Below, one piece after another: positions 28,971 through 38,340 of a stretch of 64,000 bases of DNA. The position numbers were made by a program, and so were the translations under genes. How positions within the stretch are numbered: the stretch's first letter is position 1; each line of letters starts with the position of its first letter. Source of the stretch: Pantoea sp. Ep11b (GTDB taxonomy: Bacteria > Pseudomonadota > Gammaproteobacteria > Enterobacterales > Enterobacteriaceae); assembly GCF_040783975.1 (NCBI RefSeq), contig NZ_CP160631.1, positions 2,542,001 through 2,606,000 of the forward strand, read 5' to 3'. The notes below the pieces were generated by a model. It was not told where the DNA came from. It saw nothing but the letters and a program-made list of their open reading frames with translations, and made no database searches.

Positions 28971-29459
28971 AAACAGAACTGTACCTCGTTTAACCCACGA
29001 ATTGTTATCACATATCCCAAAAATAATGGCAAGCCATTTTTAATGCCTCAGCGAGGCTGCGCACACAATTGACGTCAGGCTCACATTGCCTGTTCAGAGA
29101 GGTGGACAAAACGCGGTGTGAATAATGCTCTGCCGCGGCCAGCCCCCTTTTTAACGCGCGGTTTCCGGCGCTAACCTGATGGATACCATAAGAAATAAAT
29201 ATTGCATAAATATGGCAGAGGCAGAATGAATAAGCAGAGCGGCACCCATGTCTGTTATGTGAAATCAGCCGTCAATCCTGTACAGCGACGCTTATTTCGT
29301 ACAGGTAACACTTTTTTTGCACCAAAAGCAGGAGCCAGACATAAGCACTGCTCCAAATAAAAGCAACGGCATCCTTTTTACTTATTAAGAATTTAACTTT
29401 CGATTTGAAAAAATTGATGCCGGATAAAAAAATGCTGGCTTTTATTTGCCCGCCAGGCT
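28971..29459. other. A+T-rich intergenic region upstream of yobF-cspC
   Basis: About 490 bases between yobF-cspC and the metallo-hydrolase gene stop. It should contain the yobF-cspC promoter and 5' leader on the minus strand; in E. coli this leader is long and stress-responsive. I see one weak small ORF (29226-29360, plus strand), listed separately, and no insertion sequence or tRNA. Confidence 0.5.
29226..29360 (+). CDS. Possible small basic ORF (44 aa)
   Basis: A 44-codon frame starting MNKQSGTHVCYVK, with AGAGGCAG just before the ATG. The product is basic (Lys/Arg/His-rich, tail ARHKHCSK) with two Cys. I recognise no homologue and see no clear promoter or terminator, so it may be chance. 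Confidence 0.25.
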   Translation: MNKQSGTHVCYVKSAVNPVQRRLFRTGNTFFAPKAGARHKHCSK

Positions 29460-30470
29460 TTAGGACGTTTCCTGGGCAGCGTTATTCAGACGGCGGCTTT
29501 CCCCTATTCGCCACGGCGCGAAGTCGCCGTTACGCTCATGCGCCCGGTACAGCCCCTGCGCCAGTTCCTGCGGAGGGGCATCCAGCGACTCATCGGCCAG
29601 TTCGAAAACCCCCCAGTGGATGGGCAGCGTCAGCGGCCTGCCGGCCTTCTGCCACAACGCCACCGCCTGATCCGGGTCCATATGCTGCCCGGCCATAAAC
29701 CAGCGCGGCGCATAGGCACCAATGGGCAGCGCAGCCAGCGTGAACGGCCCCAGCCGGGCGATGATCTCCGCGAGGCTGTCGCTGTAGCCGCTGTCGCCGG
29801 AGAACCAGAAACGGCAGGCGGCTGAGCGCACTACCCAGCCGCACCAGAGTGAGCGGTTACGGTCAAAGGGCGTCCGCATACTCCAGTGACGCGCCGGTAC
29901 GGCATCGATGTGCAGTTCGCCGAGCGTGATCGACTGCCACCAGTCGAGCTGATGCACCTCTCTGACGCCGCGCGCCCTGCACCACTTCGCCAGCCCCAGC
30001 GGCACAACAAAGGTCGCCTGCGGAAATCGGCGGACAATCGCCTTCACCGTCGATCGATCCAGATGATCGTAATGATTGTGTGAAATCAGCACCACATCAA
30101 GACGCGGCAGATCGGCGATGCTGAGCGGCGCGGGCGTTTTCCGCTGCGGACCGGCAAAGGGCAGCGGTGAGGCGCGGGAAGAGAGCACCGGATCGATCAG
30201 GATATAGCGCTGGCTGAGGCGCAGCAGCACGGCGGCATGGCCGAGCCACCAGATACGATCGTCGCTGCCGCTGAGATCGGCAGGCTGCCACCACTCCCGG
30301 ACAAAAGCCGCGTAGCCCTGCCGGGGCGGCAGCGGCAATCCCCCGGCTTTACGCTCACGGCGCCAGCGCTTCAGATCGCCTGGCTGCCGCAGATCCGGTT
30401 CAGGATTCGAGAAGCCCTGAGGCGTATGGTGCGCTTTGCGGCTGTCGTACCACGGATTTTTCCAGGCCAT
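29460..30470 (-). CDS. MBL-fold (NAPE-PLD/UlaG-like) metal-dependent hydrolase
   Basis: A 336-residue metallo-beta-lactamase-fold protein. The metal-binding motif HNHYDHLD lies near residue 131. Further ligands are probably in ARHWS, the acidic strand SGDSGYSD and IHWGVFELADE near the C-terminus. The pattern resembles NAPE-hydrolysing phospholipase D-like and lipoprotein-type outer-membrane hydrolases, but no signal peptide is evident and the substrate cannot be told from sequence. It is inserted, relative to E. coli, between the cspC region and yebO. Confidence 0.85.
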   Translation of the reverse strand: MAWKNPWYDSRKAHHTPQGFSNPEPDLRQPGDLKRWRRERKAGGLPLPPRQGYAAFVREWWQPADLSGSDDRIWWLGHAAVLLRLSQRYILIDPVLSSRASPLPFAGPQRKTPAPLSIADLPRLDVVLISHNHYDHLDRSTVKAIVRRFPQATFVVPLGLAKWCRARGVREVHQLDWWQSITLGELHIDAVPARHWSMRTPFDRNRSLWCGWVVRSAACRFWFSGDSGYSDSLAEIIARLGPFTLAALPIGAYAPRWFMAGQHMDPDQAVALWQKAGRPLTLPIHWGVFELADESLDAPPQELAQGLYRAHERNGDFAPWRIGESRRLNNAAQETS

Positions 30471-30488
30471 CCCGCCTCCCTGCTGTGA

Positions 30489-30761
30489 TTATCGCTCCGG
30501 GATTAACCGGATAAAGTCGCGCTTCTCCCGATCGTCATCGGTTTTTTTTGGCTCTGCGCCTGGCTGCATCTCAATCAGCCGACGCAGCAGCTGATTTTGT
30601 TTCTTCTGCTCTTCGAGCAGCGACTCCAGTAACCGGATCTGTTCACCGGCGCGCACGCTGGCCCGGTTAACAAAGAACCAGGCGATAAACGCCACAATCA
30701 CCATGATGACCAGCAGGCCATAACTGACCAGCGATCCCGAATTTGCGGCTAACTCATTCAT
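30489..30761 (-). CDS. yebO: YebO family small membrane protein
   Basis: A 90-residue protein with one N-terminal membrane span (about 13-31, YGLLVIMVIVAFIAWFFVN), then a charged coiled coil (RLLESLLEEQKKQNQLLRRL) and an acidic/basic tail ending in RLIPER. The NRAS-x-R and coiled-coil pattern match E. coli YebO. The function is unknown. In E. coli mgrB lies directly beside yebO; it is not found here. Confidence 0.88.
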   Translation of the reverse strand: MNELAANSGSLVSYGLLVIMVIVAFIAWFFVNRASVRAGEQIRLLESLLEEQKKQNQLLRRLIEMQPGAEPKKTDDDREKRDFIRLIPER

Positions 30762-30973
30762 AACTGCCTCGTAAAACTAAGTGGAAATACCAGAACATCA
30801 CAGCCGCCTATTCTACCTGTCGGCACTGCAAAAGATAATGGGGCGAACAGCAATGCAGAATTTGCCGTTTCAGTTATCTCTGATCGATTCCGCCAGAAAA
30901 GCCGGGCATGCTGATATCATTATACCCGGCGGCACCCTGTGCGGCGCTGAGCTATCTTTCACAAGGAGACTTC

Positions 30974-31210
30974 ATGAAACTGTTTATTCGCGCAACAGGC
31001 CTGCTGGCGGTGATCTGGCTGGCGATGCTGTTTACGGGTTACGGAGTGCTGACCGGCAGTACGAAGAATGCGGCCGGGCTCGGCCTGCAGTGCAGTTACC
31101 TGACCGCGCGCGGCGTGATCAGCGCACAGTATCTGCACACCGACAGTGGCGTAGTGGGCGTCACGGATTGTCCGCTGCTGAAGAAAAGCGGCGAAGTGAT
31201 CGACAATTAA
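30974..31210 (+). CDS. yobH: YobH family protein
   Basis: A 78-residue protein matching E. coli YobH (79 residues). A hydrophobic N-terminus (about 7-27) is either an uncleaved anchor or a signal. The conserved core GLGLQCSYLTARG and the C-terminal GVTDCPLL supply two Cys that could pair in the periplasm. AAGGAGA lies seven bases before the ATG. The function is unknown. It converges on kdgR, as in E. coli. Confidence 0.92.
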   Translation: MKLFIRATGLLAVIWLAMLFTGYGVLTGSTKNAAGLGLQCSYLTARGVISAQYLHTDSGVVGVTDCPLLKKSGEVIDN

Positions 31211-31215
31211 CGACA

Positions 31216-31237
31216 GGCGGGCCGGATGGCCCGCTTT
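31216..31237. terminator. Terminator between yobH and kdgR
   Basis: The stem GGCGGGCC/GGCCCGCT-type, followed by TTTTGC, lies between the two convergent stops. Confidence 0.65.
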
Positions 31238-31240
31238 TGC

Positions 31241-32032
31241 TCAGAACGGATAGTCGTGGTAGCCCATCTCTGCAGAAAGCGTGCGCGCCGCCCGGTGCAG
31301 CATATTGACATAGTCCTGACGGGCATCCTCTGAGAACCGGATAGTGGGAAACGAGATACTGAGGCCGGCAATCACCACGCCAAAACGGTCAAACACCGGC
31401 ACAGCGAGGCAGCGTAACCCCTCTTCCTGCTCTTCATTATCTTCGCCATAGCCCTGCACCCTGACCTGATCCAGCACCGCCAGCAGTGCTTCTGCGCTTA
31501 GCAGGGTATTGGCGGTGCTGCGCCTGAACTCCACTTCCCGCAGGATCTCATTCACTTCGCTGCGATCGCGCCATGCGAGCAGGACCTTGCCGATGGCGGT
31601 GGTGTGAAGCGGATTACGGCGGCCAATGCGCGAATACATACGCAGATTATAGAGCGAGTCGATTTTGTGGATGTAGACAATGCTGTCCTCTTCCAGCGCG
31701 CCCAGATGAATAGTCTCTCGGGTCAGGCGCGAGAGCTCACGCATCTGCACATCGGCGCTGCGGATTAAATCGACGTTCTGCAGTGCCTTCGCGCCCAGTT
31801 CAAACAGCTTCAGCGTGAGGGAGTACTTTTCGCTCTCGCCCTCCTGGGTGACGTAGCCCAGCGACTTCATGGTCTGCAGAAAACGGTAGACGGTGCTTTT
31901 TGACATCATCACACGCTGCGCGAGCTCGGTAATACCGTGATCGCGCTCTTCACCCAGCGCCTGCAGAATGCCAAACACTTTGAGAACCGAAGAGACCGAA
32001 TCGGGCTGTTTATCATTTTCTGCAGAGGACAT
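31241..32032 (-). CDS. kdgR: IclR-family regulator KdgR
   Basis: A 263-residue repressor of pectin/hexuronate and 2-keto-3-deoxygluconate genes. The winged HTH has MMSKSTVYRFLQTMKSLGYV (about 42-61); the IclR effector domain follows (RIGRRNPLHTTAIGKVLLAW). The neighbour yebQ and the position match E. coli. In plant-associated relatives KdgR controls pectinolysis, but no target operon is in this window. An inverted repeat just upstream may be an autoregulatory site. Confidence 0.95.
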   Translation of the reverse strand: MSSAENDKQPDSVSSVLKVFGILQALGEERDHGITELAQRVMMSKSTVYRFLQTMKSLGYVTQEGESEKYSLTLKLFELGAKALQNVDLIRSADVQMRELSRLTRETIHLGALEEDSIVYIHKIDSLYNLRMYSRIGRRNPLHTTAIGKVLLAWRDRSEVNEILREVEFRRSTANTLLSAEALLAVLDQVRVQGYGEDNEEQEEGLRCLAVPVFDRFGVVIAGLSISFPTIRFSEDARQDYVNMLHRAARTLSAEMGYHDYPF

Positions 32033-32050
32033 CGCGCACCTTGTTAAGCT

Positions 32051-32069
32051 GTTTCAAAAAAAATGGAAC
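32051..32069. promoter_or_regulatory. Candidate KdgR-type operator in the kdgR leader
   Basis: The inverted repeat GTTTCA-AAAAAAA-TGGAAC resembles the TGAAA/TTTCA symmetry of KdgR boxes with one arm degenerate. It lies 19 bases upstream of the kdgR start codon. Prediction from motif only. Confidence 0.35.
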
Positions 32070-32217
32070 GAACCGTCAGTATAGAGGGAGGCCCCGCAGG
32101 GCAGCAATCCTTTAACCATTAAGTCATATTTTAAGACAGTTTTTATTTACCGCATCGCTGCATTTCCCGGCTAACTTGATTAGCATGATGATATTCACCC
32201 TCTTTAGTAGTTAACTT

Positions 32218-33588
32218 ATGACCCCTTCTCCCCCGCAGGATGGCTTACCCACGGCGCAGCGCTACAAGGCGATTGTCACCATCGCCCTCGGCCTGACGAT
32301 GGCGGTGCTGGATGGCGCGATTGCCAACGTCGCGCTGCCGACGATTTCGCGTGAGCTGAACGCCAGCCCGGCGCAGTCGATCTGGATTGTGAATGCTTAT
32401 CAGATAGCCATTATTGTCTCACTGCTGTCGCTCTCGTTTCTCGGCGACATGCTCGGTTACCGTCGCGTCTATCAGGCGGGCCTTGCGCTATTTATCGTCA
32501 CCTCGCTGTTCTGCGCCTTCTCGACTTCACTGACGATGCTGACCTTCGCCCGCGTGCTGCAGGGGCTGGGCGGCGCGGCGCTGATGAGTGTGAATACGGC
32601 GCTGATACGCATTATCTATCCGCAGCGCTATCTGGGGCGCGGCATGGCGATCAACTCGCTGGTGGTGGCGGTCTCCACGGCGGCTGGCCCGACGGTGGCG
32701 GCCGCCATTCTGTCGGTGGCGAGCTGGAAATGGCTGTTTCTGATTAACGTGCCGCTGGGGGCCGTGGCGCTCTGGCTGGCGCTGCGCACCCTGCCGGATA
32801 ACCCGCAGAAGGCGACCACCCAGAAATTCGACGTGCCCAGCGCCATCATGAACGCGCTGTTCTTTGGGCTGATCATCTCTGCCCTGAGCGGGTTTGCTCA
32901 GGGTCAGCGTCATCTGCTGGTGCTGGCGGAAGTCGTGGCGCTGCTGATTATCGGCGGGTTCTTCATCCGGCGTCAGCTGAACATGGCGGTGCCACTGCTG
33001 CCGGTGGATCTGCTGCGCATTCCGGTTTTCAGCCTGTCGATGGGCACCTCAGTCTGCTCCTTCTGCGCGCAGATGCTGGCGATGGTTTCCCTGCCCTTCT
33101 TTCTGCAGAACGTCCTGCAGCGCGGTGAGGTGGCGACGGGGTTACTGCTGACGCCGTGGCCGCTGGCGACGATGGTGTTTGCGCCGATTGCGGGCCGGCT
33201 GATTGAGCGTTTTCACGCCGGGCTGCTGGGCGGAATCGGCCTGGCCATGTTTGCCCTGGGGCTGTTCCTGCTCGCCTGGCTGCCGGCTAATCCCACCGAT
33301 GGCGATATCATCTGGCGCATGATGCTGTGCGGTGCCGGGTTTGGCCTGTTTCAGTCGCCCAACAACCATACCATCGTCACCTCGGCACCCCGCCATCGCA
33401 GCGGCGGCGCCAGCGGCATGCTGGGCACCGCGCGCCTGCTGGGACAGAGTATGGGCGCGGCGCTGGTTGCGCTGATGTTTAATCTGTTTGATGAGCGGGG
33501 TACGCATGCGTCACTGCTGCTGGCGGGCAGTTTCGCCGCTGTCGCGGCACTGGTCAGCGTCTCGCGCATGACGCAGAGTCGCGCCTGA
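32218..33588 (+). CDS. yebQ: MFS (DHA2-type) transporter YebQ
   Basis: A 456-residue drug/H+ antiporter-family carrier; E. coli YebQ is 457. About 14 hydrophobic segments are expected. Family motifs include LDGAIANVALPTISREL in span 1, QSIWIVNAYQ and the loop motif FLGDMLGYRRVY (motif A). The substrate is unknown. It is divergent from kdgR and ends at a strong terminator. Gene identity rests on length, sequence pattern and synteny. Confidence 0.92.
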   Translation: MTPSPPQDGLPTAQRYKAIVTIALGLTMAVLDGAIANVALPTISRELNASPAQSIWIVNAYQIAIIVSLLSLSFLGDMLGYRRVYQAGLALFIVTSLFCAFSTSLTMLTFARVLQGLGGAALMSVNTALIRIIYPQRYLGRGMAINSLVVAVSTAAGPTVAAAILSVASWKWLFLINVPLGAVALWLALRTLPDNPQKATTQKFDVPSAIMNALFFGLIISALSGFAQGQRHLLVLAEVVALLIIGGFFIRRQLNMAVPLLPVDLLRIPVFSLSMGTSVCSFCAQMLAMVSLPFFLQNVLQRGEVATGLLLTPWPLATMVFAPIAGRLIERFHAGLLGGIGLAMFALGLFLLAWLPANPTDGDIIWRMMLCGAGFGLFQSPNNHTIVTSAPRHRSGGASGMLGTARLLGQSMGAALVALMFNLFDERGTHASLLLAGSFAAVAALVSVSRMTQSRA

Positions 33589-33605
33589 CGGTGGCAAAAC
33601 AAAAA

Positions 33606-33629
33606 GGCGACCCGGAGGTCGCCTTTTTT
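33606..33629. terminator. Bidirectional terminator between yebQ and htpX
   Basis: The stem GGCGACC/GGTCGCC with a four-base loop has A5 before it and T6 after it, so it works for both convergent genes. Confidence 0.85.
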
Positions 33630-33642
33630 ATGCTGCTGAGCA

Positions 33643-34524
33643 CTATTTCAGATACTGACCGCTGCGCAGGGCTTCAATACGTTTGTCCAGCGGCGGATGC
33701 GACATAAACAGCTCGCTGAAGGATTTCCCTTTGCCGTTGATACAGAACGCCATCATGCTGCTGGGCTCCTGCGGTTCGTAGCTGGTTTTCAGGCGCTGCA
33801 GGGCCGCAATCATCTTCTCGCGTCCCACCAGCTTCGCTGAACCGGCGTCGGCGTGGAACTCACGGTGACGGGAGAACCACATGGTGATGATGCTGGCGAG
33901 AATACCAAACACCAGTTCCAGCACCATTGATACCGCAAAATAGACCAGCGGGTTACCGTTGCTGCTCTCTTCATCATCGCGGTTGCCGGACATAAAGCCC
34001 GCTGCGATCTGCGCCAGAATCCGTGACACGAAAATCACGAAGGTATTCACCACACCCTGAATCAGCGTCATGGTGATCATGTCGCCATTTGCGATGTGCG
34101 ACACTTCATGCGCCAGCACCGCTTCCGCTTCGTCGCGACTCATGTTCTGCAGCAGACCGGTCGAGACAGCGACCAGCGAGGCGTTACGTCGCGCCCCCGT
34201 GGCAAAGGCGTTGATGTCAGGGGCGTGATAGATCGCCACCTGCGGCATCGCAATGCCCGCCTGCCGGGCCTGACGGCCAATGGTTTCCATCAGCCAGCGC
34301 TCGGTTTCGTTGCGTGGCTGTTCAATCACTTCACCGCCAACCGATCGCAGCGCCATCCACTTCGACATCAGCAGTGAAACAAACGCACCGCCGAAGCCAA
34401 ACAGACCTGCCATAATCATCAGGCCCTGAACACTGCTTGACTGGATCCCTGTCAGGCTGAGAATCAGCCCGAATACCAACATCACAGCCAGGTTGGTCAT
34501 CAGGAAAAGAGCAATACGCATCAT
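33643..34524 (-). CDS. htpX: Heat-shock membrane metalloprotease HtpX
   Basis: A 293-residue M48-family zinc protease of the inner membrane, the same length as E. coli HtpX. It degrades misfolded membrane proteins alongside FtsH. Zinc motif HEVSH ([14 protein letters not shown], about residue 139) and a downstream Glu ligand are present; membrane segments lie at about 4-24, 34-53 and two after the catalytic motif. A heat-shock-like promoter lies upstream. Confidence 0.96.
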   Translation of the reverse strand: MMRIALFLMTNLAVMLVFGLILSLTGIQSSSVQGLMIMAGLFGFGGAFVSLLMSKWMALRSVGGEVIEQPRNETERWLMETIGRQARQAGIAMPQVAIYHAPDINAFATGARRNASLVAVSTGLLQNMSRDEAEAVLAHEVSHIANGDMITMTLIQGVVNTFVIFVSRILAQIAAGFMSGNRDDEESSNGNPLVYFAVSMVLELVFGILASIITMWFSRHREFHADAGSAKLVGREKMIAALQRLKTSYEPQEPSSMMAFCINGKGKSFSELFMSHPPLDKRIEALRSGQYLK

Positions 34525-34574
34525 TTTGGTTAATCTTCCTCAGTAGTTCACGCGCCTATACGCGGATCCATATC

Positions 34575-34600
34575 CTATGAGCATTGTGCTGGTTTTCAAG
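34575..34600 (-). promoter_or_regulatory. Candidate sigma-32 promoter of htpX
   Basis: On the minus strand CTTGAAA (34600-34594) and CTCATAG (34581-34575) resemble the heat-shock -35 and -10 elements (CTTGAAA, CCCATnT), with 12 bases between. They lie about 50 bases upstream of the htpX start. htpX is heat-inducible in E. coli. Confidence 0.5.
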
Positions 34601-34724
34601 CAACCTTAACGTTTAAGTGCCTAAAAAGACATAACTTTACATTCTGACACGTCTGAAGCCGGGACCGGCATTCCGGCGGCTTTCGGCGCGCTAATCCCGG
34701 ATTACCGGAAACTTTTTCAGCTGC

Positions 34725-34751
34725 AAAAAAAAGCACCGCTGAGCGGTGCTT
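34725..34751 (-). terminator. prc terminator
   Basis: The perfect stem AAGCACCGC/GCGGTGCTT with a three-base loop is followed on the minus strand by T6-8. It lies 17 bases past the prc stop. Confidence 0.85.
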
Positions 34752-34768
34752 TTGCGGACAACAGCGGG

Positions 34769-36808
34769 TTATTTCGCCGCCGGTGCTTCTGGCTGGGCTT
34801 TCTCCAGCTGCGCAAGATCGTTGGCGATCTTCACCGTCTCATCGAGGTAAGGATCGGGCTCTTTATAATCTTTCGGCAGCTCATCCAGGTTTTTCAGCGG
34901 TTTTTTGCCTTCGGCCTGGTAGCGCGCGTTGATACGTTCCAGACGTGACGCATCATCTTCGCGATTCTCTTTCTCGCGCTGCGCCAGGTTCAGCGACACG
35001 ATGTTGCGTTTATCCTTCATGGCATTGAAACGTGCAATATCCTTCATGATGTACTGGAACTCGCGATCCTGAGCGATACGCTCAGCATGCTGCTTCGTCA
35101 GCTGCGCAACCAGCGGTTTAATATCACCGGTTTTGACATAGGTTGCAGCCTTGATGCTGTCCCACGGCAGGGCGTTGTCCTCAAATTTCTCACCGGTTTC
35201 CGCCGCTTCCACGCCGGTTGGCATCAGCAGATCGGGCGTGACGCCTTTACGCTGGGTGCTGCCGCCGTTGATGCGATAGAACTTCTGAATGGTGTAGGAG
35301 ACGGAGCCTAACGCCGGCCACTCCGGACGCAGCATCTGGTCGTAGATACGATTCAGCGAACGATACTGCTGAACGGTGCCTTTACCAAAGGTCGGTTCGC
35401 CGACAATCACCGCACGGCCATAATCCTGCATGGCGGCTGCGAAGATCTCAGAGGCGGAGGCGCTGAAGCGATCGACCAGCACCACCAGCGGACCTTTGTA
35501 GTAGACTACGCCGTCGTTGTCGCTGTCTTCACGCACACGACCGTTGTTGTCGCGAACCTGCACTACCGGACCACTCGGAATAAACAGCCCGGAAAGTGAC
35601 ACGGCTTCGGTCAGTGCGCCACCGCCGTTGGTGCGCAGATCGATCACCACGCTGTCAACGTTCTGCTTCTGCAGTTTCTGCAGCTGCACTTTCACGTCAT
35701 CGGTCAGACCGACATAGAAGCCCGGGATATCCAGCACGCCCACTTTCTGCTTGCCGACATTTTTAACGCTCATTTTTACCGCGCGATCTTCCAGACGGAT
35801 CTTTTCGCGCGTCAGCGTTACGGTACGGGTTTTGGTGCCCTTACCGGCAGGCAGGATCTCAAGGCGCACTTTGCTGCCCTTCGGTCCTTTGATTTTGGCG
35901 ACGACATCATCCAGACGCCAGCCGATCACATCTTCCATCGGCTTGCCGGGCTGACCCACGCCGACGATGCGATCGCCTACCGTGATGGCTTTGCTTTTCG
36001 CTGCCGGGCCGCCTGCGACCATCGAGTTAATGACGGTGTAGTCATCATCCATCTGCAGCACGGCACCGATCCCCTCCAGGGAGAGGCTCATTTCGGTGTT
36101 AAACTGCTCGGTGTTACGCGGCGACAGATAACTGGTGTGCGGATCGATTTCGCGGGCAAAGGCGTTCATCACCAGCTGGAAAACGTCTTCGCCATTGCTC
36201 TGAGCCAGACGACGGATGGCGAAGTTGTAACGCTTAGTCAGAACGTCGCGGATCTCCTTATCATCTTTGCCCGCCAGCTTCAGACTCAGCTGATCATATT
36301 TCACCTTGGCATCCCAGAGCGCGTTGAGTTCCGCTTCATCTTTCGGCCACGGGGCTTTTGCGCGATCAATGTCGATAGTGTCATTGCCGCTGAAATTCAT
36401 CGGACGCGCCAGCACCGTCAGCGCATACTGATAGCGCTCGAAACGGCGTTTCTGCGCCAGATTATAGAGGTCGTAAAAGAGATCCAGCTTGCCGCTGCGC
36501 AGCTCATCGCCAACGGTCCCTTTCTTGCTGGCAAACTGCGCCACATCTGACGCCAGCAGCACATTGTGGCTGTAGTCGAGCATGTTCAGATAGCGATCGA
36601 AAATCTTCGCTGAAAAGTTCTGATCCAGGTCGAACTGACGGTAGTGGGAACGGGTGAAGCGCGAGGTTACGCGCTCACTGACCGTAGGGTCCTGCGGGTC
36701 TTCATGAAGCTGGGGGATCTGATCGGCGCGCGTGATGTTCTCTGCGCCGAAGGCAGGGCCTGCTAACAGCAGGCCCGCAATAAGTCCAACTCTTAAAAGG
36801 GTGTTCAT
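34769..36808 (-). CDS. prc: Tail-specific periplasmic protease Prc
   Basis: A 679-residue S41 protease; E. coli Prc is 682. It processes FtsI and degrades SsrA-tagged and MepS proteins in the periplasm. A signal peptide (cleaved after FGA, about residue 20) precedes the helical N-domain, a PDZ domain (TVINSMVAGGPAAKSKA) and the catalytic core with the Ser in DRFSASASEIFAAAM and the Lys in EPTFGKGTVQQY. I chose the ATG at 36808 (MNTLLRVG), because the longer frame puts polar residues before the signal peptide. proQ lies 19 bases upstream in the same operon. Confidence 0.96.
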   Translation of the reverse strand: MNTLLRVGLIAGLLLAGPAFGAENITRADQIPQLHEDPQDPTVSERVTSRFTRSHYRQFDLDQNFSAKIFDRYLNMLDYSHNVLLASDVAQFASKKGTVGDELRSGKLDLFYDLYNLAQKRRFERYQYALTVLARPMNFSGNDTIDIDRAKAPWPKDEAELNALWDAKVKYDQLSLKLAGKDDKEIRDVLTKRYNFAIRRLAQSNGEDVFQLVMNAFAREIDPHTSYLSPRNTEQFNTEMSLSLEGIGAVLQMDDDYTVINSMVAGGPAAKSKAITVGDRIVGVGQPGKPMEDVIGWRLDDVVAKIKGPKGSKVRLEILPAGKGTKTRTVTLTREKIRLEDRAVKMSVKNVGKQKVGVLDIPGFYVGLTDDVKVQLQKLQKQNVDSVVIDLRTNGGGALTEAVSLSGLFIPSGPVVQVRDNNGRVREDSDNDGVVYYKGPLVVLVDRFSASASEIFAAAMQDYGRAVIVGEPTFGKGTVQQYRSLNRIYDQMLRPEWPALGSVSYTIQKFYRINGGSTQRKGVTPDLLMPTGVEAAETGEKFEDNALPWDSIKAATYVKTGDIKPLVAQLTKQHAERIAQDREFQYIMKDIARFNAMKDKRNIVSLNLAQREKENREDDASRLERINARYQAEGKKPLKNLDELPKDYKEPDPYLDETVKIANDLAQLEKAQPEAPAAK

Positions 36809-36827
36809 GCCGGGGTTAGCCTCCGTT

Positions 36828-37529
36828 TCAGAACTGCAAATGTTCTGCGCGCACAATCATTGCCATGCCGGAAGCGAGCTGGACCCGAACGCCGTCTTTC
36901 GATACTTCCAGAACGGTGGCGTCCATCGCACTTTTGCCTGCTTTAACTTTAATACTCTGGCCGGGTTGCAAAGTTGAGGTATCAGTGATGGGTTTGGCTT
37001 CCTGCTCCGGACGCGGAGCGGGCTTGCGATGTTGTGAAGCGGTCGCACGCGGTGCCGTGTTCTGAGGACGCGGTTTACGCGGTGCATCGCCTTCTGCAGG
37101 CTTACGCGCGGCCGGCTTGCGTGGACGACGCGGTGCTGCGCCCTCTTCGCTCTCGCCTGCTTCACGACGTGCGGCACGCTGCTGATCGCGCTGCGCCTGA
37201 ACGCGCGCTTTGGCTTCTTCGAGCTGCTTGCGTGCATGCTCAACGTGCTGCTCGTCCAGCACGCCACAGGCGTTGCCGTCGAGATCGACACGAATCGCAC
37301 CGGCTTTGATGCCGTAAAGGTAACGCCAGCTTGACGTATAGAGACGCAGCGCAGAACGCAGCTGTGTTTTGCTCAGACCCATTTCGCCCTGAACACGCTC
37401 GACCAGATCCTGAAAGATACCGATTTTGAGCGGACGCGCTTCACCTTCAGCGCTAAAGCAGTGCGGAAAACGCTCCGCCAGAAACGTGATGACTTCTTTA
37501 CTGCTATTCAACTTAGGTTGATTTTCCAT
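36828..37529 (-). CDS. proQ: RNA chaperone ProQ
   Basis: A 233-residue global sRNA/mRNA-binding protein; E. coli ProQ is 232. The N-terminal FinO-like domain (about 1-120) contains [22 protein letters not shown] and [15 protein letters not shown]. The linker (about 125-180) is rich in Lys, Arg, Pro and Ala. The C-terminal Tudor-like domain (about 185-233) begins with [11 protein letters not shown]. ProQ and prc are adjacent, as in E. coli. Confidence 0.96.
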   Translation of the reverse strand: MENQPKLNSSKEVITFLAERFPHCFSAEGEARPLKIGIFQDLVERVQGEMGLSKTQLRSALRLYTSSWRYLYGIKAGAIRVDLDGNACGVLDEQHVEHARKQLEEAKARVQAQRDQQRAARREAGESEEGAAPRRPRKPAARKPAEGDAPRKPRPQNTAPRATASQHRKPAPRPEQEAKPITDTSTLQPGQSIKVKAGKSAMDATVLEVSKDGVRVQLASGMAMIVRAEHLQF

Positions 37530-37625
37530 GAAATTTCCTGATTACAACGGGTTTGCCGACCAGCGCAGGCATGAACAGGCGACATTATAATGACAACATC
37601 GCTAAATGCCATGTGATCCAGTCGA

Positions 37626-38126
37626 TTAGCTGCGTGTCAGCTGCAGATATTTTTCTAAGTCGCTGTTCGCAAGCACTTCACAAAGCCCATCAGTCAGCGT
37701 GACCAGGCCCGATTCGTCGTCGCTGTCAAAGCGATTGAACACTACGCTGTCAATGTCCAGCACCCCAACCACAGTGCCATTCACTTTCAGAGGAATCACA
37801 ATTTCAGCATTGCTGGCTGCGTCGCAGGCGATGTGGCCCGGGAAAGCATGCACATCATCCACGCGTTGCACTTTTTCTTCTGCCAGCGCCGTGCCACACA
37901 CACCTTTACCGACCGGAATACGCACACAGGCGATTTTGCCCTGGAACGGGCCCAACACCAGCGTATCGGCTTCCGTCAGCAGGTAGAAACCTGCCCAGTT
38001 CACGCCTTCGAGACGTTCGTACAGCAGCGCGCTGAAGTTTCCCATTGCGGCGAGGAACGCCGTTTCTCCCGCCAGCAAGGCGCGCATATCGCGATTCAAA
38101 TCGGCGTAAAAGGCAGTTTTGTTCAT
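37626..38126 (-). CDS. msrC: Free methionine-(R)-sulfoxide reductase MsrC
   Basis: A 166-residue GAF-domain enzyme that reduces free Met-R-sulfoxide; E. coli MsrC is 165. The three catalytic/resolving Cys are kept in KIACVRIP, GKGVCGTALA and GHIACDAASN. It is upstream of proQ on the same strand with a 96-base gap and is divergent from letA. Confidence 0.95.
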   Translation of the reverse strand: MNKTAFYADLNRDMRALLAGETAFLAAMGNFSALLYERLEGVNWAGFYLLTEADTLVLGPFQGKIACVRIPVGKGVCGTALAEEKVQRVDDVHAFPGHIACDAASNAEIVIPLKVNGTVVGVLDIDSVVFNRFDSDDESGLVTLTDGLCEVLANSDLEKYLQLTRS

Positions 38127-38340
38127 TATTTAACCATTACCAATGACATCTGAACGGAGCAACTGAGACCGTTCGTTAAAAATAAGTTTTAAATATCCAG
38201 AGCCACAAGGTGAATCATAGCGTTAGTTGCTATACCCTTAGCATTCTGTGGATCGAAGCGTGATGCCCGAGACAGGCACACAGACAATGTCTTGACGACC
38301 AATAATAGTTACTTCTGAAGAGCGAAGACTGCCTCACCCT

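Noticed and set aside
36809..36856. Longer N-terminus for prc
   Set aside because: Sixteen polar residues would precede a signal peptide that must be at the very N-terminus.
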